Program-made: the position numbers and the translations under genes | The notes under the pieces: generated by a model | Told to the model about the DNA's origin: nothing | Databases searched by the model: none | What the model saw: the letters and a program-made list of their open reading frames with translations, nothing else | Part shown: one piece after another, positions 22,257 through 35,226 of the stretch | How positions within the stretch are numbered: position 1 is the stretch's first letter | Layout: every line of letters starts with the position of its first letter | Assembly (NCBI RefSeq): GCF_000226095.1 | Contig: NC_016475.1 | Span: forward strand, 1,054,001-1,118,000 | From: Thermothelomyces thermophilus ATCC 42464 | Lineage: Eukaryota > Ascomycota > Sordariomycetes > Sordariales > Chaetomiaceae | Length of the DNA: 64,000 bases | Direction of reading: 5' to 3'

Positions 22257-22918
22257 ATGCTAATAGAGAAACGAAAGTCGTATTTTACACGTTACTATGC
22301 TTCCTTTGCTCAGAACATTACTAAGAACGGTTTTGTTATTATACCTTGCTCTTAGTACGTATTATAAGGCCTTGTCTATAAAATGATTACGTATATAAAG
22401 CGTTACGAGGCTTATATTTATCAAGGTTGTTCTTATAATGGCTTTAGCATCCCGCTTTCTTCCTATAAGCTCGTCTCCCCTTTCTTTTTTTTTTTTAAGT
22501 ACTATAATTCCTAATATTCGTTCTAGTAGATTATATTCTTTAGGAGTAGCATTATATTAAGGATGCTAAACGTTATACCGAACTTAAGCTAGATAAATCC
22601 TAATACTATCTAGAAGAAGCCTAGTACGAGTTATCCGAAAAGCTTATACGGCTCCGGCGTCTTCGTTAGCAGAAGGAGTTTTTAGTAGAGAAAGGTGCCG
22701 ATATAGTAGTATGTAGTTTATCGACCTTAGACGAGTTAGAGGCGGTTAAGCGGTAAGAGCAGTAAGAGGCACCTATTATACCCTTATTAGAGATTAATAA
22801 TGCTATCGATGCTATTGACTAAGGCGTCGTCTTTGGTTCTGTCCTAGGTTTTCCTTTAGTCGATCCGGGTTCTGCCGGTAGAACTGTTCCAGTTTCTTAA
22901 GGCAGTTCAAATTCTTAA
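22257..22918 (+). pseudogene. Antisense Zn2Cys6 + helical frame of chromovirus C
   Basis: On the plus strand, opposite to the element's pol, ATG at 22257 starts MLIEKRKSYFTRYY. After NITKNGFVIIP come C-S-.-Y, L-V-Y-K-M-I, R-Y-E-A-Y, I-Y-Q-G and S-Y-N-G. Restoring TAY to TGY gives Cys spacing 2, 6, 9, 2, 6. A poly-T run near 22485-22496 breaks the frame. A helical segment (YELSEKLIRLRRLR) and a conserved end (KGADIVV, LDELEAV, GVVFGSVLGFPLVDPGSAG) follow, with a stop at 22918. The end overlaps the pol end from the other strand. Confidence 0.6.
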
Positions 22919-25900
22919 CTAGTTCCTATAAGTTATCTTCTAGTCTAAAATCAAGCCATTTAACTAGATACTACAGTTCCCTATTAATAATATATAAATC
23001 AAGGTTTTCTTTAATATCTTATTCCTCTTCCTCATCTTCTACTTCGATATATATAGCAACCTTAGCGTTTTTTAGTACTAGTTCAAGAAGTAAAATATAA
23101 AAAATATCCGTCCGTAGTCGTATAGATAATGGTAACGATAGTCGGTAGTTAGATGTCGAAATTCATTCTTTGATAACGAAAGGTCTAACCTTTTTAAAGT
23201 CTAGCTTTATACTTAGTCATTTAGTTTATAGGTTTCGTATAATTAGGTAGACTTTGTCTCCCCTCTCTAGGTAAGGTCCCTTAAGCCTATATTTGTTGTA
23301 GTAGTTCTTTATTCTAGTCTTAATAAACTCGAGTTCCTTTTTAAGCTTCTTGTATAGTGCGTACATTTGTTCCGCTTTGACTGCTGCTCTTGGCACTATA
23401 ACCTCTAGTCCTTGCCTAAGGTCTATTTTATATCTGTAGTTCGCGAAGAACGGTATAACTTTGGTCATTTTCGTTAGCGTTATATTATAAGCGAGTTATA
23501 TTATTAGTAATAGTATGACCTAGTTGCCTTACTAGTAGTTAACGTAAGAACGGAAATACTACTCGATAACTTGGTTTAGTCGCTCCGTTTATCTGTTAGT
23601 CTATAGGTAATATACCGTTAATAACTTACTATTAACACCTAATTGTTATATTAACGCTTGCTAGAACTTTGACGCGAACTTAGTATCTCTATCGGTGATC
23701 CATTCTTATAGCCAAGTATATACTAATGTAACTTGCTAATAGATTACGTTTACTAGCTGTTTAGCTATCTAAGATTCCTTATAGGGAAAGAAGTATACCT
23801 ATTTAGTTAGGCAATCTACTATAGTAAGAATACTATTATAGATTACTCCTATAGCCATATCCTTAGATTCTAGCAGCTTTGTAATAAAGTCTATTATAAC
23901 CAAGCTCTATAATTTATTAGCTATTAGCAGTGGCTAAAGTAGCCTATACAGCTTATATTATACCGTTTTGCTTCGATTGCAAATGTCGTAGTTCTATATG
24001 ACTTCCTTAACTCGTGCCGTTAACTATAGAAAGTCATAGTGTTTCTTGACTTATACGACAGTCTTTGTAACTCCTTTGTATCCTCCGAGTTTCGACTCGT
24101 AGAGTTCTCGAATCATCTATAGCTGTTGATCCTAGTCGTAGATATATACTTTGCCTTAGTACTAGAGTTTCCTATCTTTTTCTTCTACTCTGTCAGGTAC
24201 TAGTAGTCTAGGTGCTACTTAATACTATACCTTGTTAATCCTTTCTTCTCGAAAGATTATATAGTATTCTAGGAACGAGTTAAGTAGATTATCTTCTATA
24301 GGTGTCTATGTTTCGTAATATAGCGTTCTATCTGTTCGTTCCTTAAATAACGGTAGTGTTATTTCCGTTTATCCTTCTATATAATCTGTTTGTCGGCTTA
24401 AGATATCTGCTCGTACGTTCTTTTTACCCTTCTTATAGCAAGTCTTAAAGTTAAATTCCGTAAGGAATTCTACCTATCATATTTGTCGTCTATTAAGCTC
24501 CTTTATTATTGTAAAGTATCGTAAATTCTTATAATCTATATATACTTATACTAGTTTAATTATACTATTAAGGTATAGTCGCTATTCCTTAAAAGCTTCG
24601 ATAATTATAAGTAGTTTCTTATTATAGATTAGATAATTAAGATATAGTCTATCGAGCTTCTTTAAAAAGAAGGCTATAGGATATAGCTTTCCTTATTCGT
24701 CTCGTTATCCTAATTGTCCTCTAATGGCGTAGTCTAAAGCGTCCGTTTCTACCTCGAATAGCTTCCCAGGATCTAGTAATACTAATACTAGATCTTTAGT
24801 AATAGCGTCGTAGATCTATATAAATGCTTACTTATGCTGTTCTTCCCATTAGAATTTAGCGTTCTTCCCAGTAAGTTTATACAAAGGTCGTACGATTGCT
24901 CTAAAGTTCCTAATGAACATTCGGTAGAAGTTTGTAAATCTAATGAAGCTTTGTATTTCCATTACTAACGTTAGTCATAGCTACTTCTTAATAGCTTTAA
25001 CCTTTAAAGGTTCTATCCGGATTTATCCTAGGGATATTTCGTATCCTAGAAATACCGTTTTCCTAACGTAGAATTCGCTCTTTTCCTTATTAACTAATAG
25101 TTTATATATGTATAGCATGTCTAGCACTACTTTTATATACTTCTAGTGTTCGTCTATTATCTTAGAGAAGATAAGTATATTATCGAGATAATATACTATA
25201 AATTTGTCGAGAAAGGGTCAGATAGCTTAATTAATTAGGGCTTAGAACGTTACTAGTACGTTTATAAGTCTAAATAGTATAACAAGGTACTTATAGTAAC
25301 CATAGGGTGTCCTAAAGGCCGTTTTCTACTCGTTGCCTTCTTTAATCTATATATAGTTATAGGCTGATAGCAAGTCAAGACACGTAAAATATTAGGCTCC
25401 TGCTAACTAATCTTAGAGCCATAAGATCAATAGTAATAGGTATCGATTTTTCACAGTCTATTTGTTAAGTTACCAATAGTCGATATATAACTATAGCTTT
25501 CCGTCTTTCTTAGGCATAAATAGGATTAGGTAGCCTACTAGCGATATTAATAGGCAGATATATCCTCTTTAAAGGTTCTCCTCTAAATATTACTTAAGTT
25601 CTTTATTCTATGTCTAGCTTATATAGTAAATCTTAAAGAACTTTAGTTATACTCCTTCCTTAAGCTTGATCTTGTGATCCTATAGGCCGTATTCTAACAA
25701 TCCTTCTAGATATCTTGGTTCGAATGCTAGGTGTCCTTCGTATTCCTTTGGTACTTCCCTAGTCTTGTCTCGTCTCTTAGTTTTCTAATAGTATACGAAC
25801 TTGGTTCTGTCTATAGCGATGCTAGCGATTTCTCCTATCTCAACCTACTACTCTAGTTATAGTGTTCTACATTTATTAATGGAGAGAATAGCTATTGGCG

Positions 25901-27200
25901 GTTTAGCTCGTTCCTCCTGTTGTAACGTTAGTATCGTCATACCGCTTCTTCTAGAGTTTATAGTAGTCTGCCTACCACTATCTATCTCGTACGGTAGATC
26001 CGTAGGATATACCTTCCTTTAAGCATTGTCCGCTTACGATCCTTACGCGCTTCCTATCTCGCTAGTTAAATATGACTCCGTTTAGGGTTATAGGTAGCTA
26101 CTATTCTTCTAGCTAATGTCTAGGTTATAATCTTCATACTATAGTAACCCTAATATTATATCTTCATCGTTACCTATATTTATAATATTAAATATAACTA
26201 CTATAGTCTTCCCTACTATAGTGATATTAATTAGTTTGGTCTCCTTACGTACCTATTATATCGGAAATAGCCCTTTAATTATATTATGCTTCCGCTTTAT
26301 TCTCTAGGGTATTTATAGCTAATTTATAAGTATTAGCGAAATTAGGTTTATCTTTGCTTTACTATCTACTAGTATAAGCATTTCGTATTGTTTCTATTAT
26401 ACTATTATCTATAGTCGCTTGTCTTGCCGCCGTTGTTCAAAGATTGCGGCGATTTCCTATATTTCTGCCGGGAGGTCTTAATATAGTAGTCTTTTACGCT
26501 AGTTCCTCCTATACTACACTACCACTTGCCGCTATATAGGCGTTAATAGTTCCCGGGCCCCTCGAAGGGCTCTAACCCGTTTCCTAGGTCAGTACTAACC
26601 TCTTTAGTTATTCGGCTAATAGTAGCTTCGTTAATTGTACTTATTTCCATAAGCCATTAAGTGCTTATAGCTTCCTATTATTAGGTCCGTTCTGCTTTCC
26701 ATCATATATACTATAGCTTTATCTAAAGCTCCTAAATTCGCAACTTCTTTTCGTCTATATAATAGAGGCAATCTTTACTCTAGTACAAGTCTTATATGTC
26801 TTGTTCTATTCTATAGTACCTAGGCCAGGCTCGTTTTAGAACTATTATAATGCCTTCTAGACTCCGAGCTTCGATTTTCTAGAGTAACTTGGCCGCTCTA
26901 TTCCCTACGTCATAGACCTATTCCATAGGGCGTAAGCTTCTGTCCCCGTTTTCCTATTAGGTCGGCTAGTAATTGTTTTCGAATTTGTCGCGGAAGTAGT
27001 ATCGGCATTCGTATGCTATACACTAGAACTAGGGCACTTGTGTATATGCCTTATGTCGAGGGTATAGTCGCGTAGCGTCGCCTAGGAGGTATTAGAATTC
27101 TTTCCCGAATCCTTCTTACTATATATAGACTATAGGTACTCTAATGCTAAGATAGGAGTATTTCTTCTAGTAGCTTTCTTATATATGCTCGTCTTTTCTA
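22900..27200 (-). pseudogene. Chromovirus C pol relic
   Basis: On the minus strand: gag-pol junction near 26500, RT catalytic site at 25190-25179 reading YLDN, RNase H near 24800-24400, integrase core near 24000-23600, and its C-terminal part at 23468-23226 as an uninterrupted 80-codon stretch almost identical to that of B. The chromodomain lies near 23030-22910. It is RIP-inactivated throughout. Confidence 0.8.
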
Positions 27201-28831
27201 CGGCTCGTATATATAAACTAGTATTCTAGGTTCTGTACGTCATTATTAAGTTGCTAGTTATCAAGGTACTCGGTATAGCTATTAGGCCTATTATATATTA
27301 TAGGCTATTCTCCTTTAATAGTTTTTACGATATATTAGAGTTCCCTTATCTTGTCCCTTATTTTATCGCTCTACTAGGCAAGTCGAGTTAAGCATCTATC
27401 CTATTTGTGTAGCTCTATATTAAGTCGGAAAACTTTATCATAGTACTATTCGATTCGTTCCTAGAGAAATAGAACATTAGGTCTAGGTCTTTCGTTTCCT
27501 TAGGTATCGGTTATCTACGATCTATCCTACCTCTATATAACTATAAAACCCTACTACCTTAAGGCTAGGAGAATCGAAATTAGTAGTGCGTACTCTCTTA
27601 CTATATCCTATTTAGTAAGACCTATCTTTAGGTCTATAGTAACCAGTTCGGAGTACGGTACTTATTTGTCTTTACCATTGCTATTATATCTAAGACTATC
27701 TATATTACTACCCCTATCTTTATAGCTTGTGGCCGCTACTTTGATAATATTCTTAGTAGTTTCGTTAATAACTGTAATTTCCTTTCTAGGGACTGTCTTC
27801 TACTCTTTCTTCGGGCTTCAACATTCTCGCTTATAGTGCCCTTTCTTTCTATAGTTATAGCAGGTAACATTAGACTTATCTTTAGTCGTCTTCTTCCGGT
27901 CCTACTTCTATGCTATGTCTATATCTATAGCTCTAGGGTATATCTTATATAAGGTACTAATATATACTCGCTTTTTCTTATCGTTAGCCTTAACTATAGT
28001 TCTATTTATTTGACCTCGTTTCTATTACTCCTATATATAGAGTCGATCATCGATTCTAATAGCCTATATAATATATTTATCTAGGGTCTTAGGCCGATCG
28101 TACTTATATAGCTTATCTTTAACCTTTTCCTTTAAGCTATTATAGAACAATTATATTAATGCCTTATCATTAAGCTAAGACTTAAATATATTCTATCTAA
28201 ACTATATAGTATAAGAGGCTACTAACTTAGTCCGTCGGAGATTAGTAAGTCTTTCTTATATATAAATCTTCTTATCTTTATTACTAAAAACCTTCTAAAG
28301 CTCTTCTTCAAAACGGTTATAGGATCGAAAGACTACCTACGTAAATACGTCTTAGTCGTCTTTGTCTTCCTTAGTAAGATAGTCATTCTATATAGGTTTA
28401 AACTATCTAAATGCCTTACCCTTTAGTCTTATAGCTATATAGAGGATTTTAGCTTTATCATCCGGAAACTTGTTATCATTAAGCCGGAAGTAGGATTAAA
28501 GGTTTGTTAAGAATCCTACAAGATCTTCCTTAGTTCCTCTATATTTACTAGGTAGTTTGATCTTAATACGGCTCGCTTTAGTAGTCTCGAGTGCCTTGAT
28601 TTTGGTATAGGCCTCGTTAACCAACTTCTATAAGTGCTTTTCGCCGTTTTCGAGTTCCTTAATTCGGGCTTAAGTAGCCTTATCTCTCTAGTCTAACTCC
28701 TAGATCTGCTACTAGAGTTGACTAAGCTAGGCGAGCAGCTATTTGGCTGTAACGTTAGTAGCTATGTCGATGTCAAGGTCGAAGTTACCTCCATTCTAAA
28801 CTATAATAGAATAAAGGGAGTGGTAATAACG
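27200..28831 (-). pseudogene. Chromovirus C gag relic
   Basis: This is the minus-strand counterpart of B gag, including the CCHC region near 27860-27810 and the KLPSKYRGTKEDL-type core near 28560-28520. Confidence 0.7.
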
Positions 28832-29277
28832 TATAACGAACCTAGCTTAGACTTCTTCTAAAAGGGTTTAGATAAAGGTAGATTAAGTGGGACAAGTAGA
28901 TAGGTTGTCTAAGGGATTTGGTAAAGCTAAAGGGTTTATAATAATACTAGAGTTATCTCTTATAATAATTAGTAATGCTTGGTATAAGTACTATAATTAT
29001 AATTATTACTACTAGTAAACTCTTAGAGTCTACCTAATGAGTGACTAGCTAGCTATATATATATAATTGTCTGTCCCTCTTTAATAGTTATTACTAGTAC
29101 TATTTCTCCTTTTACCTTGTGATTTTGTATTATGGACGGTGATATGTTATTATTACTAGTGAAGACCTTAGTCTTGGCGGTGATAATCTTCTGATTGGTC
29201 TGTCAAGTGATTGGCTGTCGGAATGTCCCGCGTCCTGGCTACAGCCTGCCAGGCCGTCTATGTGCTTATCCGTGACA
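28832..29277 (-). repeat. Chromovirus C 5' LTR
   Basis: 446 bp. On the minus strand it begins TGTCACGGATAAGCACA and ends GGTTCGTTATA. U3 has CCAAT boxes near 29215 and 29196 and a TATA run near 29060. It is less mutated than the 3' copy: it keeps GTGACA where the other has ATAATA. Confidence 0.88.
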
Positions 29278-29282
29278 CATCC

Positions 29283-30056
29283 CTACTTAGGAGCTTCCTA
29301 GCCGTGACGGCTCCCTAGCGGCTAGAGGCCCCATTAACTGCTTAGACAATCTCGGCTGGGGTTTAGGCTTTAAGGTCCTTCTATAGGCCTACGTTCCGTA
29401 TTATGACCTCCCGCAAGGCCTATAACAGCACTACCTTAGCCGACGGTAGGCCTCCTTAGGGGCCTATTATCCTCTATTACGGCCCTACGGCTACCTACGC
29501 CTAGGTAGGGTAGGGGGTGGCCTTAAAGGCTTCTTTAAGCCCCTTTTTAACTTCTTCGGCTACAAGTTTCTATAAGTTCGGAACTAGGCCTATAATAGTG
29601 GTCGTAAGGCCCTATAAGAGCCTATCGGCGAGGTCCTATACATTACCCCGTTTAAGGCCCGGTACAAGGTCGACTAGTTACACGACAAGACCCCTTAGCT
29701 CCTTAATATCTAGGGCAAGGTAGGCCTACGGTAGGCCCCCCTTTAATTGGTTCGAAGCTATAGGCCTCCCTACTTAGTAGCTTAGCGTTAGGCCTTAAGT
29801 TAACGTCGCGTTCAGGGGCGCTAGGTGGTCTATGCGGTGAAAATTTTGACGGGCGCGTAAGGTACGGCCGGATTACGGTCGGGTCCGGTTCCTACGCCTG
29901 CGATGCCTGTTGTATACCCGTAACGGCTCGCGCGTAGTTGAAAGTGGTACCGTTAGATAGCGTTTTTCGAGAGTTGTCTAGCGATGGTAGTTTCGTGTGT
30001 TTTGGTAGGGTATTCGCAAAGATATAAGAGAAGCTCCTTTAGCGCTAGGTAGGTCC
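29283..30056 (-). pseudogene. LINE-1 5' end and ORF1 N-terminal part
   Basis: The minus-strand frame from about 29990 is open with few stops (NYARAVTGIQQAS; later LALDIKELRGLVV and KLVAEEVKKGLKEAF), followed by the C insertion. The first 60-odd bases serve as 5' UTR. GC content is high because CpG, GpG and CpC survive. Confidence 0.6.
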
Positions 30057-30264
30057 AATATATTCTACTAGTTAGGCAAGATTAAGGAAGCTTATAATAC
30101 TCGCGTTAGCGTGTCCGATGATACGTTAGGTATTATATTGTTACCTTGCTAGGATAAAGGTAAGGGTAAGGCTATTAATCCTAGCGATAGCTAATAGCAG
30201 TAGATAGGGAGTATTAGGTAGTATTTTATTCAGCGAATTTAACTTATTTTCTACCCCCTAGTTA

Positions 30265-33200
30265 TATAAGCCTATAACTAATATCTTAAAGATTAAGGAG
30301 AGCCCTCTAGCACTCGAAGGCTCATTAGCTAAGTCGTTTGGTAAGCCTATTTATTAGTATCTAACTAGTTAATAGATATATAGCTTTAAACGTTCCTTTT
30401 ACTACTTCCTAGTATAACTATATATTATAGATATCTATATACCATAGGCAAGTATTAATACGTTTGTTCTTAGCTATGACTAGTTAAATAGTTTGCTAAT
30501 TATTATAATAGATGTTCTAAGGTTCCCTAAGCTCAAGATCAATATCTATAAATAGCCTTTTAAATGCTATAGTTTCTTTTACTATAAGGGAAAGCATTAG
30601 AAGTTCTACTTTAGTGCTTAACATTATAATAGTATCCTAGTACGACGCCTTCTATATAATAAGACCTCTAAATGGGAAGAAGATATATCCTTATAATAAA
30701 TACTATATATCTAGATTATCTACGTACGAAGCGTCCCTAGTAATTATAAGCGTTAAACTTTCTAGCGCTTGCTCGCCTCTATACTAGATTAATAGGTAAG
30801 AGCTCCTAAATAGATATCTTACTACTTGCTATACCTCTAATAAGTAGTCTAGTCCTAGGTTAGTTAGATATTAAGAAAGTACTAAATAGGTATATATAAC
30901 GTCTAGATATAGTATAACTATATAGTATAGGATTAATCTAATAAGCTCCTGATACTCTTTAATCTATATATTAATAATGCTCCCTTCGAACTTTTTAAGT
31001 TCTTCATAGCTTAAAAGAGTTAGTTTATATACGCTAGGTATATCTAGTCTATGTCTTCTTACTACTTTTCTAATATATTAGTTATAGATTAACTATATCT
31101 TATATATAGGTTGATCTCGAATCACCCTAATACTAAGAAACTAACTAAAATTACCCTGCTTATAGACATTATATTAAGCTTTAATTCCTTCTATTACTAG
31201 CTCGGCCGCTATAGTATTACTTTCATAGAAGAAGACCAAGAAATCGTCGATATAAAAGATTAGGATAACCCGTTTGTAGTAGCTTAAGAAGAGGCACTTC
31301 TCTTCGCCTAATAGTTCTATACCTAGATCTAACAGCGTTTTATAGAACTCCTTATACTATAAGAGTAGCAAGTCTCTCAAGCCGTATAGAGCTCTCTATA
31401 ACTCTATATATTTCCTTAGCTACTTAAATCCTTCTAGCAATTTATAGATAATAGGATCGTCTTCCGGCCGTTTAGCGTTAAGAAACGCTTACGCTACGTC
31501 GAACTGCTTGACCTCTAAGTCGAAGTATATGGCGATCGCCATCATTATATGGAATAACTATACCGCTAGAGTAGCTATGTATATACTTTCTACTAAGTTA
31601 ATATCTTATAGATCTCCTTATATATAGATCTTTACCTTATACTTCTCTAAGAAACCGTCCTTGTTAAACTTATACGTAAAGACCTATTTTAGTAGGATGG
31701 GTCGTACTTTCGCCTACTTATATGGTACGATCTTCTATATTCCCCTACTCTCTAAGTTATATATCTCCTTACAAGCCATATCTTTAAACTATTATCCTAA
31801 TAGGTAGTTATATAGGTCTTGCTAGTTAGTAGGAATACAGGTAAGATTGTTAATATACTAACGTAGCTTGTTTAGGGCTGCTCTAAAGTATATAGTATCC
31901 TTCTATTATATAGTAGTAGCAAACACCGTATATATTATTTAAAAGCTCTAGTCTCCTAGGTAAGCTTCCTATTAATTAGGTAGGTAAGTCTTATAGAACT
32001 ATTACTAGAGTTCCTTCGTTATATAAATAAAGGAGTAGTAGTAATTAACCCTCTCTTTATTTTATAGCCATTCGCTTAACCAGATAGGGTCCCTAGGCTT
32101 ACGAGCCCTCCTCCTGCCTCTGCCTCTCCTTATGGGAGGTTACTAAGTAGCTTCTCCTTTGCTTCTACCTTCTAAAGGATATATTAGCTGATCTAGACTT
32201 CGTTTAACGCTCTACTCCTTTATCCTAGCTAGATATAATATATTAGTAGTACTATCCCTAGCTCCTAGCTCTTCTGTCTACTTATCGTATATACTAGATT
32301 CTTTCATAGAAGGTATTCCTCTATTAGATTTAACGGCTCCCTTGCTCTCCCTAGCATCTAGTTAGCTAGCTAGTGACTGGGAAGGCCCTAATTTAAACCT
32401 TCCTACTTCCTAATAGATATCCCCTTTATTAGCTGGTATAAGGTAAGTTACTAAGGGCTTAAGTATATATTTAGGGGTTAAGAGTCCTCTAAAGCTTTCT
32501 ATCTATTTAGTAAGTTTGTCTATTACTTACATCTCTACTATAAGAGTCTCTAGAACTAATTTCTTACTTATAGGCTATATATTAGAGAGCTCCCTTACCC
32601 CCGAGTCTTGACCTTATTAGAAAGGTTAGTCTACCACCAGACTCTCTTACGATAGAGGTAGCTAAGCCACTATAATAGAGTCTTCTACTAGTTACTAGGT
32701 CTATTATAACACTTCCTAGAGAAAGTCGGTATCCTAGGAATCTTTGCTAAGATCGAACTAATTGACTTCCTAGCTCGCTACTACTAGTAACGACTCTATT
32801 AGCTACTCTTTACCTAGACGGTAGAAAGTCTTTTTATCGAAGTAAACGTTATGAGTTATAATGACCCCATCGAGCTCGGGTATTTAAACGTAATAGATAC
32901 TAGATATATAATATCCTATAAGATACCCTATTAGCCCATATAGTAGCACCTTAAAGTCCTTTATATACTATTTAGCTTTCCTATCCTTATAGAGGATATA
33001 TACTTAGTATCTATATATAAAGATATTACTCTAGTCTAGATATAAGTTACTAGTTAATATAATTATTAAGCTAGGTTTATACTAACGAAAATACTATTTA
33101 AACTAGCTATAGAGTACCTTATTAGGAGTTCTAAATAAGTAAGTATAGCTTAGGCTTATTATATATAAGTATATTATAGCTTATATACTTTCTAACTAGA

Positions 33201-34673
33201 GCTTTATAAGTAGATTTGTACTATTAAGTATCTTAATTAAGTATAAGATTAGTTCTTACCTTACTTACCCTACTAGTCTATTAAGCTTATAAGTATATAA
33301 AGGTAAGAGTTTAAGATCAATACCGCTCTCTATAGCCTAAGTCTAATAATATATTAATATACGCCTTACTAAACTAATCGTCGTAATATCGTTATCCTAC
33401 TTGATCTTATAGATAATAAGCCTATATTAGCATCTTATCCAGCTCTCGAAATTCTAGATGACTCCCATAATTTGGTCTAACGACTTTATCATTAGGAAGA
33501 AAGGGAAGAGCTTCCTATTATACTTATTAACAATCATAAGTAACTATTATAATCTATTAATTGCTTTAGGATAGTCAAATAGATCCTAGGCTACTTACTA
33601 GAATAGGCATATAGACTTCTACTTAGGTAGTATTTTCCTAGAGATAACCTTACTTATATAAGTATAAGTATAGCTCTTATATTTAATATATACTATCCCC
33701 TTAATATAGACGTTTCTAGCATTATTAATAAGCGCTTTTAACGCTTCTAGTCTAAGGTAGCTAGCTCTTAAGTGCTAAAGATCCTTGGTATTCTCTCTTA
33801 TAGTAGGTAACGCTTATGTCCGGGACCTTCTACCATACGTAGCAAACACGTTCTATAAGGATATACGAACGTTTATAATACCTACTTTACTAATTAAGAC
33901 GTAATCTAGGAAGCTCGAGTAGTAGAAAAGTAGCTTATATTCGAGGAAGGTAAGATTATACTTATATTCTAACTTATAAAGGATAATACTATTTTCTAGT
34001 GTTCTAAAACGTAGTAAGTAGTCTAAGCTATAGTACTAAGTACCTGCCTTAAGTAATGGAGCTTCTAAGATAATATTAATATAGAATCCTTTAACGATAG
34101 CGATATCTTTAAGTATTAGGCTCTTAGTATATAGTCTATATAATCTATCTAAAACGTTCTTAATTACCTAAGTGCCCCTCTTACTAATAGGAAAGGTCAT
34201 TATACCTACTTTAATAAACTTAGGATCTCTTACCTTGACAAATGTCCTAGGCAAAAGGAACTTCTTGTTATTAACTAAGTAGGTTATACTATATAAGTCT
34301 GGTAAAGTGCTTTCTAAAAGAAGATAGTATTATAGAGCGACTATACTAAACGCCCTATAGTAAATTAAGAGCTTACCAAGTAGTTAAAGGCTAATAATTA
34401 ATATATTAAAGGAACTAGGGTATCCTACCCCTAACTACCTAGAATAGGATAGCTCTCTCTACTTAGCAATAAGTTAACTCTTTAGTCTAGCCTACTTCGG
34501 CTTGTCAAGCTCCTAGCAAATCCTCTTATACTCTCTATTAGAAAGGTATAAGCGTTGCTTATTACTATAGATAGCTTACTTAAGCATATAATAGTCTACT
34601 AGATCCTATAGATATCTTAGACGCTTATAGGGACATCTCGTATTACATTACTAACCGTTATAAAAGTCTCTAT
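30265..34673 (-). pseudogene. Copia polyprotein relic (protease/integrase, RT, RNase H)
   Basis: From 34673 down: a Cys-containing segment, then GAG-pre-integrase and integrase-like sequence (DLFDYPKAINR, KSLDQIMGVIQNFES near 33480). Near 31390-31230 the RT reads RALYGLRDL..L.YKEFYKTL and then ILIFYIDDFLVFF, with YIDD (31254-31243) intact. The end, RLTKRLS..AFEC.RALLNL followed by LGG, is the C-terminal copia RNase H signature (LTKPL). Many TAG and TAA codons make it non-functional. The order integrase before RT separates copia from gypsy. Confidence 0.8.
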
Positions 34674-34678
34674 ATAAG

Positions 34679-35096
34679 TATAACGAACCTAACTCAGACT
34701 TCTTCTAAAAGGGTTCAGACAAAGGTAGATTAAGCAGGACAAGCAGGCAGGTCGTCTAAGGGATTCGGTAAAGCTAAAGGGTTTACAACAATACTAGAGT
34801 TATCTCTTATAGTAATCAGCAATACTTAGTATAAGTACTATAATTATGAGTTACTATCACTAGTAAACTCTTAGAGTCTACCTAACAAGTGACTATCTAT
34901 ATGTATATATAATCCTAGTGATCACTCCTGATCATAGTGATCGTAAGTGATCGTATAGTAGTGATCACCCTAATCGCTAGTAAGCGTAGTGATTACTATG
35001 CTTCCTATATTGTAATTAGTCCTTTTGTTCCTTTGGCTTAATTAGCCTATTTATGCCGGTGGTCTAGGCGGCATCTATATATATATTTCTATGATA
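34679..35096 (-). repeat. Chromovirus X 3' LTR
   Basis: 418 bp. The plus strand begins TATAACGAACC and ends TTTCTATGATA. U3 holds several copies of GATCA/TGATCAC in both orientations between the TATA run (about 34905) and the CCAAT region. Confidence 0.88.
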
Positions 35097-35226
35097 CGAT
35101 GCCTTCCCTTTAAGGCTTTCGACCTAAAAGCCCTCTTTTAGGCCGTTTCAAATAGTGCTAACATCCCTTACATTCCTTATACGTGTTTTTCTCCTTAGCC
35201 CTTTGTTACCCTTCGTACTATTAATT

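Larger units (their letters stand above)
21685..29277 (-). mobile_element. Ty3/gypsy chromovirus C, complete but RIP-inactivated
   Basis: 7593 bp with 446-bp LTRs at 21685-22130 (3') and 28832-29277 (5'). The duplication is TATCC (21680-21684) and CATCC (29278-29282), one transition apart. It is inserted in LINE-1 ORF1 in the same orientation as LINE-1. The internal region is the same family as B. Its U3 is unlike those of B, X and Y. Confidence 0.9.
9681..30056 (-). mobile_element. LINE-1: Tad-like non-LTR retrotransposon, near full length, interrupted by B and C
   Basis: The 14-bp repeat AATATATTCTACTA flanks it at 9667-9680 and 30057-30070. The 3' end on the minus strand is a (TAA)n tail (9681-9700). 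Net length without B and C is about 5.2 kb. ORF1 with zinc knuckles is split among about 30000-29283, 21684-21566 and 14017-13240. ORF2 (13238 to about 10000) has endonuclease, RT, RNase H and a Cys/His finger in that order, as in the Tad clade of fungi. It stays GC-rich but has almost no CpA or TpG left, and TAG codons stand where Gln and Trp would be. Confidence 0.82.
8780..30251. mobile_element. Unclassified insert G at the copia 3' end (contains LINE-1)
   Basis: TACCCCCTAGTTA occurs at 8767-8779 and again at 30252-30264, and the second copy continues into the copia polyprotein tail. The sequence between therefore looks like an insertion with a 13-bp duplication. Its own DNA is 8780-9680 plus 30071-30251, about 1.08 kb. 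A plus-strand frame appears to run across the LINE-1 break: DNIEEYKLNKAKLT before it and LGKIKEAYNTRVSV after it. An ATG at 9005 begins MPSTLKSTDDLLGTP in another register. Ends lack terminal inverted repeats and a clear A-rich tail. I cannot assign a class. Confidence 0.55.

Noticed and set aside
29517-29723. 68-codon plus-strand frame
   Set aside because: Shadow of LINE-1 ORF1, which reads on the minus strand with clear continuity.
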